From Aspidapion aeneum (lineage: Eukaryota; Arthropoda; Insecta; Coleoptera; Brentidae), in the NCBI GenBank assembly GCA_963576565.1, contig OY755046.1, forward strand, positions 49,470,786 to 49,534,785: a stretch of DNA of 64,000 nucleotides, given 5' to 3'. Under the pieces are notes generated by a model. The model saw only the letters and a program-made list of their open reading frames with translations, ran no database searches and was not told the origin of the DNA. Position 1 is the stretch's first letter. Each line of letters starts with the position of its first letter. Shown piece after piece: positions 45,149 to 55,107 of the stretch. The translations under genes and the position numbers were made by a program.

Positions 45149-46306
45149 CAAGGTCTTTTATATTTTGCGTACAGGAACATAGAAGGGGACACTGTTGTCA
45201 TTATTAAAACAACCTTAACATTTACCTAATCAAAATTTTAAACGTCAGTGCGATACATAAGTTTAAGAGTTACAGTAAATTTTTTAAGTTAACAAATCAG
45301 TCGAAAAATTAAATTAAACCGGGAACATTTTCGGGATATAATTTTTTACAACTTTCGAAGGAAATTATCTCAAGAAGAGTGGCTTGCCGAGTTGAGTTCT
45401 GTTTTCGGTAATGAAGCACCACATCAGACGACAGTTTCTCATTGGTATAGAGAATTCAAGCGCCTCAGCGACGATTCAAGGTCAGGTGCACCAAAAACGG
45501 TTTCACCCAGCAAAGCAGCGATGCTTCATCATGGAAGATGGACACGTGAGGTGTTGACCTTAAGTCAAAAATTTTGCATGAAGAATAGAGGTATCAAAAT
45601 TAGTTCCCGCTGGATACCACATCTGTTAACCGAAGAACAGAAAGGAGCTAGGGTCAATTGATCAGAAAACTCTACACCGCTTTGAGACAGGAAACAAAAA
45701 AAAATGTGTACAGCATTTTCAGTGGTGACGAATCGTGGATTTACTGATATGAACCCGAAAATAAAATGCGGTCGTCTGTTTAGGTTTTGTTAGATAAAGA
45801 AAAGCCAACAAAAGTAATTTGTTCTCAAAGTGTATCGAAAAAATGGTCGCAACATTTATCTCAAACGCAGGTCATGTAGCAACAATTGCTCTGGCACATC
45901 ACTATTTGTTTGCCGAGAGTCATCGCTAAGCTAATCATCCTCAACCAAGACAATGCAAGTTCGCACAAAGCAAAAAAAACCATTGAATTTTTAACCCAAC
46001 AAATCGTTGAAATGTTCGACCATCTTCCATACAGTCCCGACCTAAGCCCAACGATTTCTATACTTCTCAGAAAATCAAGAATGGACTGCGTAGGCATCGT
46101 CAAAGATTTTTGTTATTACAGGAAATAGTGGTCGACGCCTTTAAGAATGCAATTTTGACAGTACAAACAAACGAGTGGGATTACAGCTTTGACAACTGCT
46201 TTGAGCGCATGCAGAATTCATTTTCGTCGAAAAACAATAAAGTCTTTAAAAGTTATCTACTGTTATATTCCAGCTGTATACGCAAAACTTAAAAAGAAAA
46301 CCCTCA
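45149..46306 (+). mobile_element. mariner transposon, second copy
   Basis: Imperfect termini match the copy at 12193-17479: 'aggtcttttatattttgcg' at the left, 'gcaaaacttaaaaagaaaac' at the right, with TA near both edges (45147-45148 and 46307-46308). About 1.16 kb without large insertions, so it serves as the empty-site reference for the two insertions in the first copy. Confidence 0.8.
45392..46250 (+). pseudogene. mariner transposase, frameshifted
   Basis: N-terminal paired-like region EAPHQTTVSHWYREFKR (45413-45463) and a truncated linker with IPHLLTEEQKGARVN. First catalytic Asp in SGDESWIY (45721-45745) followed by a stop. Second in LNQDNASSHKAKKTIEFLTQ (45940-46000). Then YSPDLSP (46030-46050), where the third Asp of the D,D34D triad is present, and DAFKNAIL with SFDNCFERMQN (46133-46215). 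At least three frame changes and internal deletions disable it. Confidence 0.75.
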
Positions 46307-46696
46307 TATACCCGTATATCCTGAAAGCCCGTTTTATATTTATGTGTATATTAATAATAAAATCTATAGGTTTTTTTGATTTATCAAGGCAACATACCAA
46401 CCAGTCTTTATTTTTTGCGCCAAGTTCCTTAAGTTAGTCCGCTATTTTAGCATCCTCAGATAGTAGAAAATAGGGTTAATAACGCCGGCCACGAGAAAGA
46501 CCGGCCCGGGCGCAGAAATATCACGTGACCGTAGGAGGGTCACAAAAGAACGCCTCCCGGCCAGCTGTCATTATAAAACATGTGTGTTTTCATTTTTGGT
46601 ATGTTTATTTACGTTGATTTTTTTTAATTCGAGCATGAATTTTATGTGAATTTTATCAAAGTTATTAAAATAACGCAGCCCACGAAAAAGACAACA

Positions 46697-48080
46697 ATGC
46701 CGCGAACGTGTAGTGTTGTTGGTTGTCAGTCCAACTATAAAACTGAAACCGAATATGTGTCAACTTTTAATTTGCCAGTGGATAAACAAATGCATAAAAT
46801 TTGTAAAAATTAAGTATTCTAAAACGTCCACAAGTTTGCATCAAACATTTTCCCAACGAGCAGGTTATTTGGTTTGATAAGTGTGTTGTAAATGGAGAGT
46901 GTTGAAAATATTCCGAAATACCTAAGTACTACTGTTCGATTAGCTGATATCGAGAGGCAATAACTGGAAACTGCAATACAAGAAGTAGTAGTAGTAGTGG
47001 GGGGGGTTGACCCGCAGGTCTGACAAGTAGGCCAGAGTAGGCCCTTTTTGCCATGCCCCTGCAATACAAGAAAGTCTTGAAACACTTTCAGCTCATAAGA
47101 AATCAAAAGTTTTATCAAATATTGAGGACATTTCAAAATTTTATTGTTCTAATACTAAAATAAACAAAAATTGGATTATAACCCAAGAACGTGACATAGT
47201 CTGCCTGTGCCTGATGACATTTTTGAACAACAATCCATCACTGTTAGCATCTCTAGTTGTTGAGGGAAATCTGTCATTTTTTGTAAATGTTAACAATGTG
47301 TCCATACCAAAAAACAAACTGCCAAAAAAAGTTGGAGTTTTATTTTTGGACAGCACCGATACACTTAAAGAGCTAATGCAGTTTATTGAAATGAAAGTTG
47401 CAAACGGGAAAGAAGTGGTAAAAGATAAGATTAATCAAGTAATAGACATCATTAGTGACATTTTCGAAAGTGAGAGTGAAAAATGTGCTCAATTGTCATT
47501 TCTTATTGAACAATTAGGTCTCTTGAAAAGGTCACCTGAGAATCGAAGATATTGTGGATACACTTTAATGTTGGCTTCATCTTTGTTTACAAAACTAAGG
47601 TAATATGTCTTCTGCACCCTCGCAATATTAAAAAACTGATTTGTAAAATATCGTAATCGAGATAGTAATCTCTCCGGCAGTGTGCAATATTTAAAAAGTA
47701 AGATATAGCTTTTAAAAGAACATGAGTTGGTAGTTAACTTACACATTGATGAAATATGTATTAAAATTTGTGCTGGGTAATTTTTCAAAAAATTATTGAC
47801 GACCAATACATTTAGTTTATTGAACGTGAAAACCAACTCATTTGTTTCTTTTTAATAAATTATTGTGAAATGTTTTATATTAAAAAATGTTCTTTAGATA
47901 ACTCTAGCGAGTGTTTTTGTGGAGAAAAACAATTGAAAAAATTAGATTAAGGGCATGTAAAGTTTTTTTAAATAATTTTATTAAAAAGCATAATGATTTA
48001 GTGTCTGCTAATAAATCTTTGAATAAAAACACAGACAAAGATGATGACACTCAAAGAAAAATTAAAAAACGTAAAGCTTA
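46697..48080 (+). pseudogene. THAP-domain P-like transposase, broken
   Basis: Starts at ATG 46697 with MPRTCSVVGCQSNYKTE and YVSTFNLPVDKQ; after a frameshift near 46810 the zinc finger completes with VCIKHFPNEQVIWFDK (46836-46885), giving the C2CH pattern of a THAP DNA-binding domain. A retroelement tail interrupts it at 46985. A coiled-coil-like and central region follows (47065-47603, last 129 codons open) with FLIEQLGLLKRSPENRRYC, resembling THAP9/P transposases. Later blocks KYRNRDSNLSGSV (47640-47690), ELVVNLHIDEICIK (47725-47770) with an Asp-Glu likely from the catalytic core, and a Lys-rich C-terminus to 48080. Several stops and missing segments. Confidence 0.65.
46985..47058 (-). mobile_element. 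74-bp non-LTR tail insertion, 14-bp duplication
   Basis: CTGCAATACAAGAA occurs at 46971-46984 and again at 47059-47072. The insert is a (GTA)n tract and about 60 bp matching the 3' end of the element at 39001. It is an extremely 5'-truncated insertion on the minus strand, within the THAP relic. Confidence 0.9.
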
Positions 48081-48714
48081 GATTTGTTATGTCCAATTTT
48101 AAAAGACTTGTATAGATTTGAAGTAACTAACGATATTATGTACCTAATATACCTGAAGATATTATAGTGCAAATTTTATATAATTTTTTATTTTATAGAT
48201 TCAGTTATTTTATCTATAATAAACGCATACATCAGCAAAATATTTTTTTCTATATGAGAACAAAAAATTTTTGTCAATTTATTTAAATTGTGTAAAAACA
48301 GATAATATATTAAGCAATACAATAGAATCCTGGAACTCCTCAGATGACGTGACCGCCGACTTGCTTATAACGCGCCATGGCCGGTCTTTATCGTTGGCTC
48401 AATAGTAAAATTTAAAAAAAAAATCAAAAAAACACCAAATTGATTAATTTACTTGTAAGTACTAGTCGCAGTTGAGTACAAATTTGACAGGTATACCTAT
48501 AATGTACGACTTGCTTCAACCTTTAGTTTTAATTCCCAAAGCGCAGCAGTTGGGTGTTTTTTTTATTTAAAATTATTTTTTTTATATCCAACTATTAGGT
48601 TTAATTCTTATTCAGCCTTATAAAAAGCACTATGCATTTACAATTCATTTAGCTTTACCCAAAAAGTACGTGCAAATTTTCTACGGACGCGAACAGTGTT
48701 ACCTCCCACTGAGT

Positions 48715-49230
48715 GAAGGTGGTGGAGGAGAGAGGGAGGAGGGAACGAGTAAAATGGTGTCGAGAAAAATCTTAAAACGTATGTCGAAAGAATTTTTGAA
48801 ATCGCTCTAAATTTGTAAAAGGTATAGCTATAACTATTACTAATAAGGAGGGTGGGGAGAAGAGAGGGAGAGGATGGGAGAAACTAGTAAAATGATGTTG
48901 GAAAAAAATTCTTAAAGCGTGTTCAGAAATAATTTTTGAAATCGCTCTATTTGTGTAAGGTATAGCTACAACTATTACTAATAAGGAGGGAGAGGAGACG
49001 AGAGGGTGGAGGAAACTAGTAAAAGAATGTTGGAAAAAAGTCTTTAAACGTGTGCAGAAAGAACTTTTTAATTCGCTTTATATTTGTGAAACTTATAGCT
49101 ATACCTATTACTAATAAGGGTGGTGGGGAGGAGTGAGGGAGTGACGGGGGGGACTAGTAACATGGTGTTGGAAAAAAATCTGAAAGTGTATGCAGAAAGA
49201 ATTTTTGAAATCGCTCTATATTTGATAAAA
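48715..49230. repeat. Minisatellite, about 4 copies of 135 bp
   Basis: Recurring 'gaaatcgctct' (near 48798, 48940, 49208; 'aattcgcttt' near 49071), 'ctattactaataagg', a purine-rich 'ggaggagagaggga' block and 'gttggaaaaaa'. Copies differ by substitutions and small indels. 48410-48714 to the left has no gene. Confidence 0.8.
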
Positions 49231-49309
49231 TTATGCGAATAGGGTTTTTGAATAGGGTGGGGGGAATGACAGGAGAGGAGATGGGTGAGAGCAGGGAGGA
49301 CTTCAAAGT

Positions 49310-49605
49310 AACTACAGCAAATTAGAGGACATTTGCAACGGGTAATCAAAGGAATTTCAATAAAATTTAGATCTTTGTATGCCTTAAAGCCTACATCATG
49401 TGACAAAATGGCGTCTGAAGACCGCCATATTGATTCCTGTTTAAAAAAATATATCCTATAGCATTTTCGGGATCAGTAGCAATTCAACGACACCTTTTTT
49501 GTCAAAATAGGTTCAGCCGTTTAGCCTCTAGCGTGACACAAACATACATATTTACATACATAAAACAATCGAAAAACATTAAACCCTTCCTTTGTCGTGC
49601 TGAAG
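49310..49605 (+). repeat. Retroelement 3' end, 'aggttcagccgttt' type
   Basis: Contains 'caaaataggttcagccgttt' followed by a 'gtgacacaaacatacatatt' segment, a common pattern at 3' ends of insect RTE/SINE-like elements. No coding part; boundaries approximate. Confidence 0.45.
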
Positions 49606-49619
49606 TTGGGTAAAAAGGG

Positions 49620-51460
49620 GATAAATCAACTGTTAAAAATAGGTAATAGAAATATCCTATTATTGTAATAATCTGTTATTTTAAATTACTTGTAGAAGAA
49701 GCATTAATAGAAAACCCTTTTGATACTCTAAATAATAATAAACGTCTTAGTTAGTAGTATGGACAAGCACAATATTTTGAAAATAATTTTGGGCTTTTTC
49801 ATTATGGCTCAAATTTATATCAAGGTTAGCTTTTAACGGGGTCGTTCTCCCTATATTAAAATGTTATTCTTCGGAACTCTTTAACTTGACTGACAAAAGT
49901 TTGTTCGTAAAATTGTTTGAAATATAAAGTTCGTTCCTGCTTAGAATTTATGAACCGATGAATATGAGTTAAACCTTTACAAACGGCCCATTTCAGTTTT
50001 CTTTTGTTTTATAAATTAAACATTTTCTTATTCAAACTTTGACTGGATTTTATGGTATTTTGCATTTTTGCCAATATACAGAATAAATGGAGAATCCACG
50101 TCGCTGTATCAAAAGAGAATTCAATGTTGAAAAATATTTTCGATTCGTAATTCTACTTTCTAAAGCATCCTAAAGGGTATAAAATGATAAACTTACCTAT
50201 TATTTACTGTCGTTAATTTATAATACGGACATTTTTTAGGTCTCTCCTATTTCTCAAGGTTTAAGAGTGTAGATGGTAGATATTCTTCCACGTATTGAAA
50301 TTCAGCCCTTTTCGCAACTCATTATGGCCCGGAAATTTTATTTTATTTTCATCGAGTCAATGATATGAATTTCAATTCTGGCAAAAATCTTTATTCCAAG
50401 ATTTATCAAATTGTTTTTTGTTTGCTGCTATGAATATCGAGTGCAGCAAGCAGTCTTAAAATTATAGAAACGAACCGTTGTGATGGAATAAATTTAAAAT
50501 GTAAGTCAATTATACAAATGATCATCTACATAACTTAAAAATTACCTTAGTAATAAACATTTTGATGACGTCCTTCGGCGCCATAATAAACGTATCGGGT
50601 ATTTTAAGACTTCTACAAATTTCATTTAGCGCTTAATCTGATTTCGATTGGCTGCCCAGTTGCACCATATTTTTTAACGCCTGTTTGCACCAGACTGTTA
50701 CTGCATGTTTGCATCCACAAATCTTTGCGCCTGGTAACATAATTTCTTGTCCGTATAATTAGGAATGACTTTCGTATTGTTAAAAGATGAATTTAATACT
50801 TGAGTTCTTTTATTATTTTTCAGATTGTTATCTAATTTATAGCAGTAATTTCTCTTAATGCTTAAATTTTTCTTTGAGATACATAACCCGAACATGGCTT
50901 CTTTCTGTCGGTGAACAGCCCCAACTTCTCTTGTCAAAAGTTTTGGTTGGATCTAACAATACAGCCGCGCCGGTGGCAAAACTGGTTTTTTTTTTCTTCC
51001 ACAATTTTTTATTGTGAAAAGGTTAAAATTTTGACCGTCCATTTTATGTTAATTATGGCTTAAAGATTAAAAATAGCTAAAACAACAATTACAGCAAATA
51101 AATGGCTGGTTTTTGCGCTATATGCTGAAAGTTCCTTTTTGGCGAGATAAGCAATTCTTAATGAGAAGTTTCTGGATAAATTTCTCACAGCCTCGAGAAA
51201 AGGGTGAGTGATTTTTCTGTTCATTAATTATCTGTTTGTCTTAAAACCTTTATTTTATTTTATACAATGGCAAAATTTTGTAAAGGTCATGTATCTTTAA
51301 TTTAGGGTTTTTTGTCCCGCTCTTTATCCGACCTTTTTCACTCAGAGTCCCTGCATGGTCCCCGTCACAACCAGTCTTTACTAGGCCTCCTTAACGCCTA
51401 GTGCCTTGGAGGTCCTCATCTTTGGTTCCTTTGTCCTGAAGATGCCTTTACTTGCCTTAC
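49620..51460. other. Gene-free stretch
   Basis: No repeat termini, RNA or convincing ORF seen. A 79-codon minus-strand frame at 50698-50937 is unremarkable and probably chance. Confidence 0.4.
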
Positions 51461-51525
51461 GGTAGAGTCCCTGTATGTTGACATATTTGAATAATCCAAA
51501 TATGTCAACATACAGGGACTCTACC
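51461..51525. repeat. Exact 29-bp inverted repeat
   Basis: Arms 51461-51489 and 51497-51525 are perfect complements ('ggtagagtccctgtatgttg' begins the arm) around a 7-bp spacer 'aataatc'. 'ttacggta' lies just outside on both sides in direct orientation. Confidence 0.95.
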
Positions 51526-53345
51526 TTACGGTACCCTGACTTGCTCTACCTTTCTTATGATATTGATGATGAAAGCAGCATTCAGGTGAGATCACTCCAT
51601 TTTTGTTTTTGTTCATAAAGATAATTTTATTTTGAGTTTATCATAAAGTGAATTAGATAAGATCGCTCCATATTTTTTTTACCCAAAGAAAATTTTTTAT
51701 GTGTATAAGTATTAATATTATACATTTGTTCGTGGCCACTTATAGGGTGAAGCAAGAGTGACTTGAATTTATTTATTTGCAACTGTAATTATGTTAAATA
51801 ATGTGGTTTAATACAAGGTTTAAAATTTATTTAGGGTGTATTTTTTTACTGAATACCAAAAAGGTTGGAGTTATTTCAATACAGCACTCTGTAAACATTA
51901 ATAAATATATTTAATTTTTTTTTATATTTATCAGAAACTCCATTTCAATTTTTAATAAAATAGATGGCAGTCCAATAGCAGAAAAATTTCTTATTTACAA
52001 CCCATTGCTTCCAGACAAAGAGCAGCCGTACTGCAGTATGTATAGTATTGTTGGTTTATCCTGGCAACAGTGTAAACAAATTATGCTATAGTATTCCCAA
52101 CAAAAATCTGTGTTTCAAACTGCACCATTTAAAATCCAAGTCAAATTGCTTTGATGATCGCAGGACCAAGTGGCACCCCGTTTTCTAATCCTTTAGAGAC
52201 TTCCAAGTACTCTGCTGGATCGTTATCCTCAAATCAAAGGGACAGGATAATAATGTAAGGTATTGACAGGCACTCAAAATTCTCCATCCTTTTAAAGCAC
52301 GACCCTCTTGCTGTCTAGTGAAAGGGTCCGTGAGGTATTATGGAACGGCACTTTACATTCTCCAGCCACTAAGATGCTACCAGGGAGCTGGTAACACATA
52401 CACACCTGCTTGCCCGAGGTTAGTTCTTTGGCAGAGTTGGGTTACCATGTTGAATCAAGTGATGGTCCAAATGCTAAAACCGTCAGCCACAACCTTATCC
52501 CCGCAGTTTTGTTTTACCTTTTCTGGTCGCCGTTTACGACAGGTCTAGGGCACGCCCTGGTACTATTCTTTACCAGACAATCAGTCAGGCAAGGTCGTAC
52601 CCAGCTGGAAATCAAGGCCGATCAATATCTCCTGAAATATTCAACAAAAATGCATAACCAACAACTTTTCCAAAATTTAAAACTTTTCATTCGTCCCATT
52701 ATCTCTGATTTTTTTTTTAGGTAGAGCCCTGTCGTCAGAGGGTAGATCACCAAATATCTATTACTAATAAAATCAGCAGAGGTGCACCTCAAGGTTGTGC
52801 TATTTTAATCTGTCTGAAAACCACCCGGTAAAACATGATTAATTTAGAAAACGGGAAAAAAGGTCTTTTCTTACACTGAATAAATAATAATATGTTCCTT
52901 TAATAAATAGGAAGTACCTTTGAGACATTTTAATAATTTAATAATTTAATTGACAAACTTGCGAGGAGTTTCAAACGATCCAATTAAAAAATCAGAATTA
53001 AAAAATCATTAACAAAATTTGACAGCTGTCTTTAACGAAACTACTTTGTTGAATCAAGTCTACATATTAATAAGTAAATTTACAAAAAGTATTCTATTTT
53101 TTCAAAAAAGGGACTTAATTAAAATATTCAGAAAATGGCTATTCCCTTTACAGTATACTGCTTGAATATATTTTCCTTATTAAATTTACATAATTATAAA
53201 TGATTCTACATAAATTTTTCCAGTAAAAAAAAAATATATTTAAATTAAGAAAGTTTAATAATGATGACCTATTGGTAATTATTATAAAAAAGGACTTTAC
53301 TCACGAGAAAGGTCTACGCATGTCTCTAAAAAAAATTTAATTCTG
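51526..53345. other. Mostly gene-free stretch
   Basis: AT-rich with one short reverse-transcriptase relic at 52742-52828. 52318-52724 contains somewhat longer open frames of higher GC (76 and 104 codons) that I cannot assign to any family. Confidence 0.35.
52742..52828 (+). pseudogene. Short reverse transcriptase relic
   Basis: VDHQISITNKISRGAPQGC in one frame, then a stop. The SRGAPQG phrase is the motif preceding the catalytic YADD in non-LTR reverse transcriptases. Nothing recognisable continues on either side. Confidence 0.4.
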
Positions 53346-53455
53346 GTAGGTATTAAAACTGTTTGGTTTTCACTATCTCCAACGTCGATCACAAGGATAC
53401 GAATGATCCCCGTCTGGAACACGTCCTGACAATCAGGAACAAGTGATCCATGCCA

Positions 53456-53498
53456 ATCCACGACCCGTTTCGGCCTTTTGGGCCATCCTCAGGTGAAT
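53456..53498 (-). ncRNA. Hammerhead-like ribozyme motif
   Basis: Read on the minus strand: stem I 5' strand AUUCAC; core CUGAGGA (fits CUGANGA); stem II GGCC/GGCC with loop CAAAA; core GAAA; a minimal stem III (A-U and C-G around GG); cleavage triplet GUC; then GUGGAU, which pairs with AUUCAC over 6 bp including one G-U. Hammerhead motifs with very short stem III are known in PLE termini. Odd point: an extra U lies between the CUGANGA core and stem II, so activity is uncertain. Confidence 0.55.
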
Positions 53499-53729
53499 GT
53501 AGGCGATAGCTCCGTGTAGAGCATAAGTTGTGTGAAACCAACAGAAACAACTACTCCGAAGGAAAATACCCCTACCGGCATTGAATTATACTGATGGTTT
53601 GATGCTTTCGTTAAAAACTTGTTAAAACTGTTTGGTTTTTACTATCTCCAACGTCGATCACAAGGATACGAATGATCTCCGTCTGGAACACGTCGTTTTG
53701 GGCCATCCTCAGGTGAATGTAGGCGATAC

Positions 53730-53772
53730 ATTCACCTGAGGATGACCCAAAAGGCCGAAACCGATCGTGGAT
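53730..53772 (+). ncRNA. Degenerate hammerhead-like motif
   Basis: Same order as 53456-53498, with AUUCAC/GUGGAU stem I and CUGAGGA and GAAA cores intact, but stem II is GACC/GGCC with one mismatch, stem III has a C-A mismatch and the triplet is AUC. Probably inactive. Confidence 0.45.
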
Positions 53773-54524
53773 TGGCATGGATCACTTGTTCCTGATTGTC
53801 AGGACGTGTTCCAGACGGAGATCATTCGTATCCTTGTGATCGACGTTGGAGGTAGTGAAAACCAAACAGTTTTAACAAGTTCCCAACGAAAGCATCAAAC
53901 CATCAGTATAATTCAATGTCAGTAGGGAAATTTTCCCTAGGAGTAGCTGTTTGTGTTAATTTCACACAATCTGATAAGTATTGTTTGTCATTCAACTAAA
54001 CAAATTTTGGCTCATTTTGGTGTATATTGTTTTCTGGAAAGAATTATGTCACGATTAATTATGTTATTTATAATGTAAAGAAAAAGTGTTTTGAATATCA
54101 TCTAGGGTAGGACTTTTGGCCTATATTTTATGCACGCCACTGATTTATGGACTAGTAAAAATACAAGATTATTTTTAATAAAAACGTGATGCAACTGACA
54201 AGTCTTTGGTATAATAGTAAATTGTTTTTCACATATTTAGGGATAAACTTTAATTGATTTTGTTTGCCTTCTAAATATTTGGATAAAAAAGTTAAGGATG
54301 TTTTTTTTGTAAATTTACTTACAAATTATGACAAGGGTTCAATTCAAGTGTCAATTGCCAAAAGTCATTCACTCTCCATTTTTAATATCCAATCGGGGAA
54401 AATTCAATAAAGATGGAGAAAGCGCTCTTCGCCTCAAGTTTATTACTTTCATTTTAAAGTAGCAAACGAAATCGGAAATCTGAATTTTATTTCGATTTCG
54501 GAGAAATATCTTACAACCAACATT

Positions 54525-54690
54525 AAAGATGGATTTAGACATCGTTTTTTTTACCTTCCTAGCCCACGCAGTCATGGGTATTGTTTTCGATGCAAAAAAT
54601 GTGAGATAACGCGGAAAATGTGTTATTTGTGTGTATTTCGATTTATCCTAGCAACCTCATCGTGACGTCTGTTCTTCCCAAGTAAGAGTT
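54525..54690 (+). repeat. Dispersed repeat related to 1-400
   Basis: 'ttaccttcctagcccacgca' and 'ggaaaatgtgttat' match the complement of the tandem-unit repeat. Shorter here and without the CAGACA stretch. 53901-54524 shows no gene. Confidence 0.5.
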
Positions 54691-54779
54691 TTGGTTATTT
54701 TTTGTTTGAATCTCGTAGAAAATGATTGAGTAGAAATAAAATTTCGGACTTCCACTGACTTTATTTATTTTTAACACGA

Positions 54780-55107
54780 CGTTACTACCTGCAGATAAGG
54801 GAAACGCGACGGTTGTCATAGAAAAACAGAAAGATCGAAGAGGTTTTTGGAGAAAGGAGGCTACAAAATACTATAAAAAGATCCAACCGTAACCATAGCA
54901 GGACGCATCTACAGGACATTGAAGAAGTATGCTGAAAATATCCCGGACGCCGTTAGATCCCGCCTGACTTCACACTACAGTAAGGCACCACATTTCTATG
55001 GTTTACCAAAGATCCATAAGAAGGATATACCACTGCGATTATTTGCCAGCTCCAGGGAGTCACCGACCAGCCCTTTATCGAGGTTTTTGTTGGATAATAA
55101 TGGTTGG
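54780..55107 (+). pseudogene. Penelope-like element N-terminal fragment
   Basis: LLPADKGNATVVIEKQKD (54783-54835), a frameshifted YKKI/DPT segment, IAGRIYRTLKKYAENIPDAV (54896-54955), then HFYGLPKIHKKDIPLR (54990-55037) and SSRESPTSPLSRFL (55047-55090). PADKGNATVV and YGLPKIHK are signature phrases of Penelope-like proteins. It lies 1 kb downstream of PLE terminal repeats on the same strand as the last of them. Truncated at the core polymerase. Confidence 0.8.

Larger units (their letters stand above)
46489..48397 (+). mobile_element. P-element-like (THAP9-type) relic
   Basis: Short imperfect inverted termini 'ccacgagaaagaccggccc' (46489) and the complement of 'ggccggtctttatcgttgg' (ending 48397) enclose a broken THAP transposase. 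No 8-bp duplication is visible. About 1.9 kb, shorter than autonomous P-like elements. It carries a 74-bp retroelement tail insertion. Boundaries are probable, not certain. Confidence 0.6.
53346..53900. mobile_element. Penelope-like terminal repeats, head to head
   Basis: Three copies of one sequence: minus 53346-53510 (complete motif), minus 53630-53728 (truncated) and plus 53727-53890. All share 'gatcgacgttgga' and 'attcacctgaggatg'. The last two meet at a 17-bp-arm palindrome centred near 53723. The 'cctgaggatggcccaaaagg' and GAAAC phrase is typical of PLE ends. A PLE coding fragment follows on the plus strand at 54780, so these are probably remains of its terminal repeats. Confidence 0.65.
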
